Source: Bolinopsis microptera
Taxonomy: Eukaryota > Ctenophora > Tentaculata > Lobata > Bolinopsidae
NCBI RefSeq assembly: GCF_026151205.1
Contig: NC_087072.1
Span: 8,863,669 to 8,927,668 of the forward strand
DNA length: 64,000 nucleotides
Direction of reading: 5' to 3'
In this document: positions 9,601-19,681 of the stretch, piece after piece
How positions within the stretch are numbered: position 1 is the first letter of the stretch
Layout: each line of letters opens with the position of its first letter
Notes under the pieces: model-generated
Seen by the model: only the letters and a program-made list of their open reading frames with translations
Told to the model about the DNA's origin: nothing
Database searches by the model: none
Translations under genes and position numbers: made by a program

Positions 9601-11534
9601 TATCAAAATAGGGCTGCGATGGAAGACCTATTATAAATAATCCGATTTTAATGCAGGTGATGATATTGTTCTCAATAAACATCAATAGAACTATCTTCAA
9701 TAGTCCGCAGTTTAAATTAATGCACCAGTTTATATTAAATGCATTTCAGTGCTAGCAAAACCTCGTTCCAAAATTGGAGTTATGAATTACAGACTCCAAT
9801 GGGTTTGAGTAAAGCAAATCAGGAAAACCATGTATATGTTATTGAATCTCTGTGGAAGGCCCAAAAACAAAAGTGAGTTTTATTTTACCTGACCTGTAGC
9901 TGTCAGTCCTCACCTCACGTCATGATTGAGTAAAACTTGTTTAGATACTTCAATTTTAAAATATGTCATACAATTTACCAGTTGCTCACATACATACCTA
10001 CCACATTTTGCAGCATAATGTAATAATCTAGTCTTTAATGTATTCTTTTCACAGATTGCGTGTGCGAAAAGTTTCCATCCAAGGAAAGGTTATCGCTGAT
10101 GTGTGGGCATGCTCAAAGTCATGTTCATCTTTGTCTGACATGATAAGTCCTGTTATTGCATCAAATGGTTAGTATGTTGCGTCAATTGACTCAGGGAAGA
10201 ACTAATGATTTAATCTTAGAGCTGGGTAGTAACCCCCGGTTGAAGTGATATTAGCAACATCTATAATTTTAAAGTAGTAAATACAATACAATATTCCCAG
10301 ACAACAAAATGCTAGCAGTCGGAATTGGGCATGAAGTTATTCTAGTGAACAGTGCTACGAAAAAGTCATACAAGTTTGGAAAACAGGGAAACTACCCTGG
10401 ACAATTACAAGGAATATCCAGTGTAGCATTTAGCTCTGTTGGGAATATTTTGGTGGCTGACTATGTTCTGAATAGAGTTTCAATGTTTTCTTCTGAAGGG
10501 GAGTTCATTCTCTGTTTTGGGACATCCAGTAAAAATGTAAGATATTCCATGATAAACTATGTGTACTTTTAAACATACCGTACCTGTACCTGTGCACTTG
10601 TTGAATTTCAACTTGCAGCTACTGTATTATTTTATATAATATCTTCAATAATGATAGCTCTAACAATCTTAAATTCCAATAGCATCATGTTGAAATATCT
10701 AATTATCATTTACAGAGTTGTGCAAATGAGTACTCACTGAGCAACCCAAGTGCTCTCGCGATAGATGCTCAAGATCACGTGTATGTAGCAGACACAGACA
10801 ATCACCGTATAGTGGTATTTAACCATGAAGGTTGTTATCTGAAAAGTATTGGTTGTAAGGGCTCTAAGTTACAAGAGTTTGTTGAACCCTGTGCATTGGT
10901 ACTTTCTGAAACAGTGTTGGTTGTACTAGAGAAAGGTATGAGTTTCATTAAAAGTACTGTTTTTTGCTATACAGTATTTGCGTAACTGTATTTTTTAATT
11001 TGTTTTATTTTCATTTATTTATTTCGATGTAAAAGTTATGTAAAAGTTAAAAGTTCAAGAAACTTTCTAGGATACCCCTTCAGTTCGTACTGTAAACATA
11101 GTGCTATTAACTATTATCAACTATGTAAAGTGTGCACAGTTAATATTTGTTGTTTATCAGTTCTTAAGATTATTATAATTAACTATGCTCTTATTCACAA
11201 TTACGTTGAACATAATATTTAAAATAGGCTGGTATTTTTAACCCATGACCACCCATTGTTGCACAACAAACAATCATATGCTCTGATTTTTTAGAATGTA
11301 CTTAAAAAATTGGCACTCATTCAAAGTCAATCCCCAGGAAACAAGAGGATACAGTTTATCTGTTTGGAAAATGACAATACTGTGATTGGATCTCTGAATC
11401 TAGTTAATGTTACAGTTCCTCGACATCTGATCTGGATCAAATCACCTGGTTCAGCAGGGAAGGAGGATTTGTCTGGGAATATCCTGGTTGCTGATTCTGA
11501 GAATGTCTATGTTAATAGTTTGTTTGTTGAATAA
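6693..11534 (+). CDS. TRIM-family E3 ligase with NHL repeats (RING, two B-boxes, coiled coil, NHL)
   Basis: Nine coding exons fit in phase: 6693-6846, 8321-8436, 8575-8758, 8956-9508, 9750-9872, 10055-10167, 10301-10536, 10716-10935 and 11338-11534, giving 631 residues. Exon 1 is a RING finger (CAICCDSYLIPRLLNCLHYF...CSICGEE), expected to recruit E2-ubiquitin. Exons 2-4 hold a B-box 1 (CSVCNQPAAMFCIDC...H), a B-box 2 (CELHESKILDYYCLEC) and a Lys/Glu-rich coiled coil for dimerisation. Exons 7-9 encode NHL-type beta-propeller blades (NILVADYVLNRVSMF, HVYVADTDNHRIVVF, NILVADSENVYV), which in TRIM2/3/32/71-type proteins bind RNA or protein substrates. Intron 1 holds a mariner-like element. The propeller looks shorter than the six blades usual in the family. 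Exon 9 start was chosen by phase: the stronger-looking acceptor at 11294 would give a stop after three codons. Confidence 0.85.
6941..8225. mobile_element. mariner-like DNA transposon with ~340-bp inverted repeats
   Basis: The element starts CAGGGTGGCCCATAAGTG and ends with its inverse (...GGGCCACCCTG), flanked by TA on both sides (6939-6940 and 8226-8227), the Tc1/mariner target. Inverted repeats extend roughly 340 bp inward. They include a nested palindrome, GCCACGCCCAATTACAGTGGGCGTGGC. The middle (about 7440-7740) encodes a decayed transposase on the + strand: RIDFANTFQNVDP and EIWYSNKAK, then after a frameshift NGYVNSQNAIHWGS and TAFPEK. It sits in intron 1 of the TRIM gene. Confidence 0.85.
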
Positions 11535-11950
11535 CATTGCATAATTGATCTCCTAAATCTCAAAATGAGGAGTAACTGGAATGTTTTCTGTTTATTTCAT
11601 AGGGTTTTTTGCTTAAATTTCTATATGTTTTTTTGATTGACAAATTTTGTAGCATCAGGTTTCAGTATCTATTATTTATTTAAATGAAACGAAAATTGTT
11701 AACTTTAAATCAAACTATTTAACTTTGGTATGTTCGCCATTTTAAATGATACAGGATAGAATGATTATTTCATACTGAAACTATTGACAATAATTATATC
11801 TATTGTTTGTTATATTTGACATCAGAAGTTTATCAATAATGATTTGTCTCATTATAAAAATATACCATTTTGTCCACCTTGAATAGCATCATAATCTTCC
11901 CTCTTTTCATGATGTAATTTGCTAAAATTTAAACTAATTCTAGGTTTATG
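11535..11950. other. 3' flank of TRIM gene and 5' flank of first zinc-finger gene
   Basis: AT-rich. From about 11640 onward it is homologous to 13380-13490 and 13940-14140 upstream of the second zinc-finger copy, so the left boundary of the tandem duplication lies here. Confidence 0.6.
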
Positions 11951-11992
11951 ACATAAGAGTTGTGTGAAAGAATAAAGAAAGATACCAGCGAT

Positions 11993-12928
11993 ATGGACAG
12001 TACTGATAGGGAATCTGGTCAACAGTGTAATCACATCAAAACAGAGATAAAAACAGAAATAAAGACTGAAATAAAAACAGAAATAAAGACTGAAATAAAA
12101 ACTGAGATAAAGACTGAAGAAGAAGAATTACAAGGCAAGACAGGGGGCTTTATCTGTCCTGGATGTTCAGAACATTACTTTTATGAAGAGTATTTCTTGG
12201 AGCACATCAAAGAGCAACATTGTCCGTCCCATAATAATAATATGATGCAACATGATGAAAATGATCATAATCCAGTAATACAAGAGAGAACATCTTACCC
12301 CACACTCAATAATGCTGATCATCCAGACAGAGCACAGCAGATATCTGATAAAGAGGAATGGTCACCTTGTGACAATGTTCTTGGTGAGTCTCTTGAGTGT
12401 CAGAAAGCCCCAACTAATGCAAATGTTAAGCGATTCAAATGCACTGTTTGCTTTTATGCTACCAGTAAAAAATCAAATCTTACCATCCATCAAAGGAGAC
12501 ATACCGGAGAAAAACCTTATAAATGTTTAGATTGTGACTATGCTGCTACTTCGAAATCAGATCTAATTAGGCATCAAAGGAAGCATACTGGAGAAAAACC
12601 ATACAAATGTTTAGATTGTGACTATGCTGCTCCTAGGAGATCAAAACTTACCATGCATCTAAGGAAACATACCGGAGAAAAACCATTCAAATGTTTAGAT
12701 TGTGACTATGCTGCTTCTGCGAAATCAGATCTCATCAGGCATCAAAGGAAACATACCGGTAACAAACCATTTAAATGTTCAGATTGTGACTCTGTTGCTG
12801 CTCAGAAATTGCATCTTACCATCCACCAAAGGGGACATACTGGTGACAAACCATTTAAATGCTTCGATTGTGACTATGCTACTGCTAGGAAATCAGATTT
12901 TTCCATCCACCAAAGGAAACATACCTGA
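11993..12928 (+). CDS. C2H2 zinc-finger protein with IKTE-repeat N-terminus, copy 1
   Basis: Start chosen at ATG 11993 (MDSTDRESGQQ), giving 311 residues. The matching upstream start used by copy 2 reads ATG ACA TAA here, so it is closed by a stop at codon 3. The N-terminus has seven tandem IKTE units, each fitting the SUMO acceptor consensus (hydrophobic-K-x-E), followed by an acidic run. A lone finger follows (CPGCSEHYFYEEYFLEHIKEQHC). Then come six consecutive C2H2 fingers with HTGEKPYKC-type linkers, expected to bind DNA in the nucleus. The frame stops at a TGA where the next linker should have GGA, and finger-like sequence continues beyond, so the array seems truncated. Confidence 0.8.
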   Translation: MDSTDRESGQQCNHIKTEIKTEIKTEIKTEIKTEIKTEIKTEEEELQGKTGGFICPGCSEHYFYEEYFLEHIKEQHCPSHNNNMMQHDENDHNPVIQERTSYPTLNNADHPDRAQQISDKEEWSPCDNVLGESLECQKAPTNANVKRFKCTVCFYATSKKSNLTIHQRRHTGEKPYKCLDCDYAATSKSDLIRHQRKHTGEKPYKCLDCDYAAPRRSKLTMHLRKHTGEKPFKCLDCDYAASAKSDLIRHQRKHTGNKPFKCSDCDSVAAQKLHLTIHQRGHTGDKPFKCFDCDYATARKSDFSIHQRKHT

Positions 12929-13075
12929 GAAAAACCTTTTAAATGTTTAGATTGTGACTATGCTGCTGTTAGGAAATTAAGTCTTACCATCCATCAAAGG
13001 AAACATACCGGTAACTAACCATTTAAATGTTCATATTGTGACTCTGCTGCTACTTGTATAGACTCTTTTTAAACT
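12929..13075 (+). pseudogene. degenerate zinc fingers downstream of copy 1
   Basis: Directly after the TGA and in the same frame, the sequence continues EKPFKCLDCDYAAVRKLSL and a second finger-like piece, broken by further stops (TAA near 13016 and later). This shows that the array was once longer. Confidence 0.75.
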
Positions 13076-13488
13076 CATAAAAAACTCAACATTAGAGAAC
13101 TCATTCAGATGAAAAACCATGTAAGTTCTCATATTATCGATAGGCATCAAATCTTAAAAGAGCGCCTATAGCTTTTAAGATAATTCCTCAATTGGAGAGA
13201 AATTGATTTTCAGCTAACAAGACTGTCCATTCCCAAGATGGATATTTATCTCTTTTTTAATGAATAGAGAACTTTCATCAAAGTAAATAGGTCTGTAAGT
13301 ATTGTAGAATGTAGAACAGTAGTAAATTATGTTAGTGAACCATTTTTGTTACTTTTTCTTTATAAGTCTTTTAATAGTGGGCAAATTTTTAAAGCATCAG
13401 GTTTAAGTATGTATTGTTCATTCAAATAAAACGAAAATTGTTTAGTTTAAATGGAACTATTTAACTTCACTCTGTTCACATTTTGAAT
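13076..13488. other. spacer between the zinc-finger copies
   Basis: AT-rich, with a few finger-derived remnants near 13076-13130. From about 13380 it is homologous to 11640-11760. No gene. Confidence 0.5.
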
Positions 13489-13496
13489 GTTATATG

Positions 13497-13930
13497 CAGG
13501 CATGTAGACAGGGGGGGGCTAGGGGACCCCAGAAAAAAGATAAGCCCCCTAGTCCCCATGGTCGCCTGGTAACTGGGCTGTGTTTATGACTGCAGTCAGT
13601 CAAAGATTTGAACTGTGGATTAGTAAATATCTGTCATAACATCCAAGCAAACATTCTAGAAGACTTCTATAAATAGTCAATAGTGTCCCCTAGACCGTAG
13701 GAAATGTAAAAATCTTAAGACGATGAGGCCTGAGTAAGTCGTAAATTCTGATTGGAGAATGCAGATTGCTGTTGTGAAGTTACCAAATTTACGTGAGTAC
13801 TTGATTCTTTTCAATCCCAGTTTATTGCTGTCCTACAAATTTCTTTAATGCCAAATGTCGTCTAAAACACCCTGTTTCGCAAAAATTTGCCGACAGCCCC
13901 CCTCAAAGAAAAATCCTGGCTACGTCCCTG
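13497..13930. mobile_element. 434-bp hAT-type MITE with 8-bp target-site duplication
   Basis: The ends are CAGGCATGTAGACAGGGGGG and (inverted) CAGGGACGTAGCCAGGATTT. The element is flanked by the perfect 8-bp duplication GTTATATG at 13489-13496 and 13931-13938. CAGG...CCTG ends and 8-bp duplications are typical of hAT elements. There is no transposase. Its right end (13849-13930, inverted) is closely similar to 23636-23800. Confidence 0.85.
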
Positions 13931-14136
13931 GTTATATGATATTATATAATGATTATTGTATTTCACAATGAAATTATTGACAATTAATCTATTGTTTGTT
14001 ATATTTGACACCAGAAGTTAATCAATAATGGTTTGAATCATTATAAAAATATACCATTTTGTCCACCTTGAATAGCATCATAATCCTCCCTCTTTTCTGG
14101 ATGTAGTTTGCTAAAATTTGAACTAATTCTAGGTTT

Positions 14137-15530
14137 ATGACAAAAGAGTTGTGTGAAAGAATAAAGAAAGATACCAGCGATATGGACAGTACTGATAGGG
14201 AATCTGGTCAACAGTGTAATCACATCAAAACAGAGATAAAAACAGAAATAAAAACTGAAATAAAAACTGAGATAAAGACTGAAGAAGAAGAATTACAAGG
14301 CAAGACAGGGGGCTTTATCTGTCCTGAATGTACAGAACATTGCTTTTATGAAGAGTATTTCTTGGAGCACATCAAAGAGCAACATTGTCCGTCCCATAAT
14401 AATAATATGATGCAACATGATGAAAATGATCCTAATCCAGTAATACAAGAGAGAACATCTTACCCCACACTCAATAATGCTGATCATCCAGACAGAGCAC
14501 AGTCAACACAGCAGATATCTGATAAAGAGGAATGGGCACCTTGTGACAATGTTCCTGGTGAGTCTCTCGAGTGTCAGAAAGCCCCAACTAATGTTAAGCG
14601 ATTCAAAAACACTGTTTGCTTTAAATATGCTACCAGTAAAAATCAAATCTTACTATCCACCAAAGGAAACATACTGGCAACAAACCATTTAAATGTTCAG
14701 ATTGTGACTATGCTGCTACTTCGGAATCAGGTCTAATCAGGCATCAAAGGACACATACCGGTGACAAACCATTTAAATGTGAAGATTGTGACTATATTGC
14801 TAATCGGAATTCAAATCTAACCAGGCATCAAAGGAAACATACTGGTGAAAAACCTTATAAATGTTTAGATTGTGCCTATGCTGCTACTTCGGAATCAGGT
14901 CTAATCAGGCATCAAAGGACACATACCGGTGACAAACCATTTAAATGTTTCGATTGTGACTATGTTGCTGATCGGAAATCAAATCTAACCCAGCATCAAA
15001 GGAAACATACCGGTGAAAAACCTTATGAATGTTTAGATTGTGACTTTGCCACTGCTAGGAAATCAACCCTTGTTGTGCATCAAAGGACACGTCATACCGG
15101 TGAAAAACCATATAAATGTTTAGATTGTGCCTATGCTGCTACTTCGAAATCAGATCTAATCAGGCATCAAAGGACACATACCGGTGAAAAACCTTATAAA
15201 TGTTTAGATTGTGACTTTGCCACTGCTAGGAAATCAACCCTTGTTGTGCATCAAAGGACACGTCATACCGGTGAAAAACCATATAAATGTTTAGATTGTG
15301 CCTCTGCTGCTACTTCGAAATCAGATCTAATCAGGCATCAAAGGACACATACCGGTGAAAAACCTTATAAATGTTTAGATTGTGCCTATGCTGCTACTTC
15401 GAAATCAGTTCTAATCAGGCATCAAAGGACACATACCGGTGAGAAACCATTTAAATGTTTAGATTGTGACTATGCTTGTTCTAGGAAAGAATGTCTAACC
15501 CAGCATCAAAGGAAACACACTTGTGACTGA
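14137..15530 (+). pseudogene. C2H2 zinc-finger gene, copy 2, broken by a 1-bp frameshift
   Basis: Tandem paralogue of copy 1 with the intact start MTKELCERIKKD and five IKTE units instead of seven. At about 14637-14645 a run of A is one base shorter than in copy 1, shifting the frame. The first finger has also lost its first Cys (KNTVC). The opened frame ends at 14736. In the next frame, from about 14690 to 15530, ten further fingers are uninterrupted, including two copies of a finger pair (FATARKSTLVVHQRTRH followed by AATSKSDLIRH). If the A-run length is a sequencing error, this would be a full-length gene. Otherwise it is a recent pseudogene. Confidence 0.75.
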
Positions 15531-15706
15531 CTAACCATTGTGTCAAACCAATTTTATATCTTATTGTTTATAATTCTGTCTGTCCGTTAGCCTTTCTTTT
15601 TTCTTACTTTTTTTCTGATAAAATAAAAACAATGCAATGTTTAGATTGTGAATTCAATCAACAATTATTATATATTAAAATCAAGTATTACTACAATACA
15701 ATGGTA
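15531..15706. other. 3' flank of zinc-finger copy 2
   Basis: T-rich sequence with an AATAAA-like signal (GATAAAATAAAAAC near 15620). It could serve as a polyadenylation region. Confidence 0.4.
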
Positions 15707-16394
15707 TTGCAATCCCAGTGGCATAAATTTTAAAGTGGCTATGAATCCAGTCTGGAAAGAAAAAGAACGGCTATAATAAATTTGTAAAACGACTATACAT
15801 TTTTCGGCTGATCAGCGGCCGGATGACGATTTCATTTCACTTTGCTAATTATACAGAGGTATTATTAGTTATTCATTAGTTATTCATAATTGCCATAAAA
15901 AAGTGGGGGAGAAAATCACTCTCAGCTGGTCTCCAACTTGCAATCTGCTGATGTAGACCTGGCGCATTAGCCAGTTAGGCCACGAATTCATGTACTACAA
16001 TGTTATATTTATATATATCTGAATATAATCTACAGGACGTTTTTTCACGTTCCTGCAACTAAAAAAGTAGTCGGTTTTTATTGTCGACTACTAGAAGTAG
16101 TATTAGATTCTAACAGATTCCTGGGAATCAAGAATAACCAGGAATATATGCAGCGCGTTTTCTTTTGCGCGTTTTTTGTCCAAGGAATCAACAGGAATCT
16201 AGCTAGATCTCATATATTATGTAATGCGCTCGATTCGAACGTCTTAAGAAATAAGAACCCCTGAGATCGAGAGTGACTGATTTTAATTGAATTTAAATAT
16301 TAACTAATTAACAAAAATCAGTTGGTGGCTGTGGAAATATTATGGCTAGGAATTATATTCTTAAATTCCTCTCTTTATGCCACTGGGATTGCAA
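15707..16394. mobile_element. 688-bp TA-flanked MITE-like element
   Basis: A 21-bp terminal inverted repeat, beginning TTGCAATCCCAGTGGCAT, occurs at 15707-15727 and inverted at 16374-16394, with TA on both outer sides. This fits Tc1/mariner-like non-autonomous elements. No transposase frame inside. It contains a tRNA-like stretch near 15920-15990 on the - strand. Confidence 0.75.
15920..15990 (-). mobile_element. possible tRNA-derived SINE head
   Basis: On the - strand the sequence reads GTGGCCTAACTGGCTAATGC, then about 27 nt later GCAAGTTGGAGACCAGC. These resemble a pol III A box and a degraded B box. It has no tRNA-length cloverleaf that I could fold confidently. Tentative. Confidence 0.35.
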
Positions 16395-17131
16395 TATAAC
16401 ATTATAAGTTGCATAACTTGTGGTCGGATGACAAGTTACTAAACTATGACAGGGTACCAATGGGTTTGAGAAGTATCGATTCGTGCTACTTATACTGGAG
16501 GAATATTTAATAATTATATGATCTTACCGATCTACAATTTTAAGAACATGTGATATTTACAGTACATGTTTTTAATATGATGTACAATATTTATGCAAGG
16601 ATTCAATTTAGTTTCTTGTAGTTTAATATTATTGAATTGGTAAGTATATTCGTTAGATCATGAAAAATATCACAACTATGGAATATGGATTCCAGGCTCT
16701 ATGCAATTTGTTGACCAATTTCGGACCCCAAAAAACCAAAACCCCAATTCACTGCAAATTCTGTATTACCGCGGTATTTTCCTTTCTTAAAGTACGCAGT
16801 AAATCAGGGTTTTACTATATTTGACCTATTCCTAGGCTTTTAAATGCCTTTGTTTGTTGAAAGAATATTATCAATAATTTTCGGTAAACTATGCTGCAAA
16901 AATTTCTTGATTGATACGATTTGGACTAAAAAAGATTCAATCCATATTTTCATAAATTGGTTTCAATTTGGTTTGTTTCCCTGGTAAACGGTATAAATGG
17001 TCCACAATTCTTACGCGGATGCAGTTTAAACTGATGAAATAAAACAATTGTTTTTTACGTCAGTGTCTAGTGATGATTATACAATATATATATATATATA
17101 TAATATACAGTAATTTACATCGTATTACAGG
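16395..17131. other. 5' flank of Ku80 gene
   Basis: AT-rich with a TA dinucleotide run at 17083-17102. The sequence TATTACAG directly before the Ku80 ATG could be a 3' splice site from an untranslated upstream exon. No other gene seen. Confidence 0.45.
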
Positions 17132-19099
17132 ATGTCGAAGAGTAAGATAGTGTTGGTGGTAGATGTTTGCAGTAACACCCTACAGATGGCAGTGTCTGTA
17201 ATGTCACAGTACATCACTCAGCGACTCTATAATTACCCTGAGAACCTTGTTGCTGTAATCCTAGTAGGAACTCTCAACACTGACGTGTCCCTTATCAATG
17301 GAAATGTAGCAAACTTCAACAACATCACTGTTGCAAAGCCACTTATACCAGGGGATAAGTCACTTCTTGGCTTGATCCAGGACTTACCTGACCAATATGG
17401 GACTGATAACACAAGAGTTGACCTGGTTGAGGGACTGGAAGTTGCAATCCGTCTGTTCCATCAAGAGAAAACAAAAACCCATTGGATGAGTGAAAATAGG
17501 ATAATGTTATTTACGGATGAGCATGGAGATTTCTCTTCAGATCCCACCTCTGTTGCTACAGAAATGAATGGAATAAAGCCTCAGATAGTATTCAAACTTA
17601 TTGGACCTGACCTAGAAAATTCCCAAAATTTATCTGGAAACATGAGATCAATGTACGAGTTTTGTTCAGTTGTGGAGCAAGGGGAAGGACTAAGCATTGA
17701 CGACGCTCTAACAATAACTCGTCTTTACAAAACAAAGAAAGTTCGTCAGACTGCCGCTTTTAAAGGATGTCTTGAAATTGGTGGTGGTACTCAGTTTCCA
17801 GTACATATTATCAACAAGATAACCCCAACATCACATCAGCAAAGTCTAAAGATGTGTGGTAGCGGGGGTGAGGCTGTGGTGCGAGACAGGGTGTACCATC
17901 TCAAGGACGAAAATCAGACTCAGATAGATCCTGATTGCATGAACAAGGGATACAGGTACGGTAAATCTCACATTCCTATCTCGAAAGTGGATGCCAGCTT
18001 GATGACGACAGAAACGGAAAAGGAGCTTGTTTTGATCTGCACCACAAAACGGTCCAACATCAGAAGGGAGGAGTTGTGTGGGAAATATGCGTACAGTGTG
18101 ATACCACCCCCAACTGATACTCCAGGTGGCACCGGGATGGCTGCCTTTGCCACTGCGCTCAGAGATCTAGATATGGTGGCTGTTTGCAGGTATGTTAAGA
18201 AAGCAGATACACCACCAAAGCTGTGCTGCTTGTTTCCCAATGTCAAAAGTTATTGTGCAACACTCATGATGGTGGAACTGCCTTTCTCTAATGATATCAA
18301 AAAAGCAGAGTTTCCAAAACTCAAAACTTCCCCCCAACCTGATCAGGTGTCTGCTATTGATAAGCTCATTGAATGCATGGACCTCACCACCAAGCCTGAT
18401 TTCAAAGCCAGTGAAATAAGTAACCCCAACATACAGAGACGATATCAGTGTGTCACCCACCGCATTCTCCACCCTGAAAAGCCACTTCCAGAGGTGGACA
18501 TCTCCCACTTCTTTTCAATTCCCACCTTTGAGAGCACAGTTAGTGATGCAGTCAAGGAGTGTCACAAACATTTTAACATAAAAATAGTGGAGACCAAGCC
18601 CAAGAAAAGAACAGCAGGAGAAATGTTCACCACTGATAATGTGGACATCAGCAATGACATCAAGAAAGTGAAAAAGGAGGACATTTCATTTGACGAGCTT
18701 TTAGGTTCAGGTGTAAATATAGGAACCACCATGCCAGTACAAGATTTCAAGTTAGCTTGTTCCAAGTTGGGAACTCAACCTGCTTGCATGATGATGTGTG
18801 ATGTGATCTATCAGCTAGTTGAACATCAGGGAGATCACATCACAGATTGCTTGTGGAGTGTTAGAGCCTGCTGCGTACGGGAGGGACTGTTTGATCTGTT
18901 TAACGACTTTCTGAAGAAGGCATTTAAATCGGAGACTGTTCAGAAGATCTGTAAAGAGCAAGCACTTTCCCTGATTCACAAAGGTGAATGTGGAAGTAGT
19001 CCGATATCGGAGGTAGAGTCTGAGTGTTTCATTAGAGGTGACGAGTTGTTGCAAGCGATGGAGGAGGATGATGATGATGATCTACTTGATGATTTATAA
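17132..19099 (+). CDS. XRCC5: Ku80 (XRCC5), DNA end-binding subunit of the NHEJ machinery
   Basis: 655 residues in one uninterrupted exon. The N-terminal vWA-like domain (about 1-230) starts MSKSKIVLVVDVCSNT. The Ku beta-barrel core (about 240-480) contains ISKVDASLMTTETEKELVLI and the DNA-ring region GGTGMAAFATALRDLDMVAV. A basic linker (PKKRTAGEMF) follows, then a helical C-terminal domain (about 555-635). The acidic tail ends DDDDDLLDDL, like the DNA-PKcs-docking motif at the end of vertebrate Ku80. It would pair with Ku70 to ring broken DNA ends in the nucleus. Length is slightly below human Ku80 (about 730). The absence of introns is odd next to intron-rich neighbours and could mean an old retrocopy or intron loss. 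Confidence 0.93.
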   Translation: MSKSKIVLVVDVCSNTLQMAVSVMSQYITQRLYNYPENLVAVILVGTLNTDVSLINGNVANFNNITVAKPLIPGDKSLLGLIQDLPDQYGTDNTRVDLVEGLEVAIRLFHQEKTKTHWMSENRIMLFTDEHGDFSSDPTSVATEMNGIKPQIVFKLIGPDLENSQNLSGNMRSMYEFCSVVEQGEGLSIDDALTITRLYKTKKVRQTAAFKGCLEIGGGTQFPVHIINKITPTSHQQSLKMCGSGGEAVVRDRVYHLKDENQTQIDPDCMNKGYRYGKSHIPISKVDASLMTTETEKELVLICTTKRSNIRREELCGKYAYSVIPPPTDTPGGTGMAAFATALRDLDMVAVCRYVKKADTPPKLCCLFPNVKSYCATLMMVELPFSNDIKKAEFPKLKTSPQPDQVSAIDKLIECMDLTTKPDFKASEISNPNIQRRYQCVTHRILHPEKPLPEVDISHFFSIPTFESTVSDAVKECHKHFNIKIVETKPKKRTAGEMFTTDNVDISNDIKKVKKEDISFDELLGSGVNIGTTMPVQDFKLACSKLGTQPACMMMCDVIYQLVEHQGDHITDCLWSVRACCVREGLFDLFNDFLKKAFKSETVQKICKEQALSLIHKGECGSSPISEVESECFIRGDELLQAMEEDDDDDLLDDL

Positions 19100-19312
19100 A
19101 CTATTAATTAACTATTTGTTGGTTTATAACCTAATGAAGTTCATAGTTCGATATTCACAATTATTGTAGTGACTTAGATGCAGTTTCGTTTTTAAAGCTC
19201 CCCCCAAAGCTCCTTGACTTGTTGTACTGATTTTTAGCTTTATATTATATAGTTTTTATTTACAGTTAATTTATTCATTGTTTGTTTAAAAAAGTAAATT
19301 CTACTATGTTAA

Positions 19313-19318
19313 AATAAA
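19313..19318 (+). terminator. polyadenylation signal AATAAA after Ku80
   Basis: AATAAA lies 214 bp after the Ku80 stop codon, inside an AT-rich 3' region. It is the first clear canonical signal downstream. Confidence 0.5.
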
Positions 19319-19681
19319 ATTGTCGAATGTAAAATATGATGATATTTTGAATGCTGATTCATAAGGTTATTTCTATTAACTAAGTGTCGCCTTATACTCT
19401 ATAGTGTGCCCAAATCAAGATTTAACATTTTAAAATTTGTGTTGGCCAGTTTTCTCCTATCATACTTTTGATTTTTAGTTAAATAAATAAAATATTCAAA
19501 TAAAGTTAATGGGGTTCTATTGGGCAGCCTACCCACAGGTCCAATTAAACTTAAATGTGAACTTCTGTCTGCTATTTATAATTTGTCGTTTCTTTGACTA
19601 CCTAAAGTTAGCATTGATAGTGTGATTTATTAACTTATTGACTAATCATATTATTGATTTTTCTAACTAAAATAGTAGAGG

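Noticed and set aside
11290-11310. Frameshift or pseudogene in the TRIM gene
   Set aside because: An acceptor ending at 11337 restores phase, so the gene can be intact.
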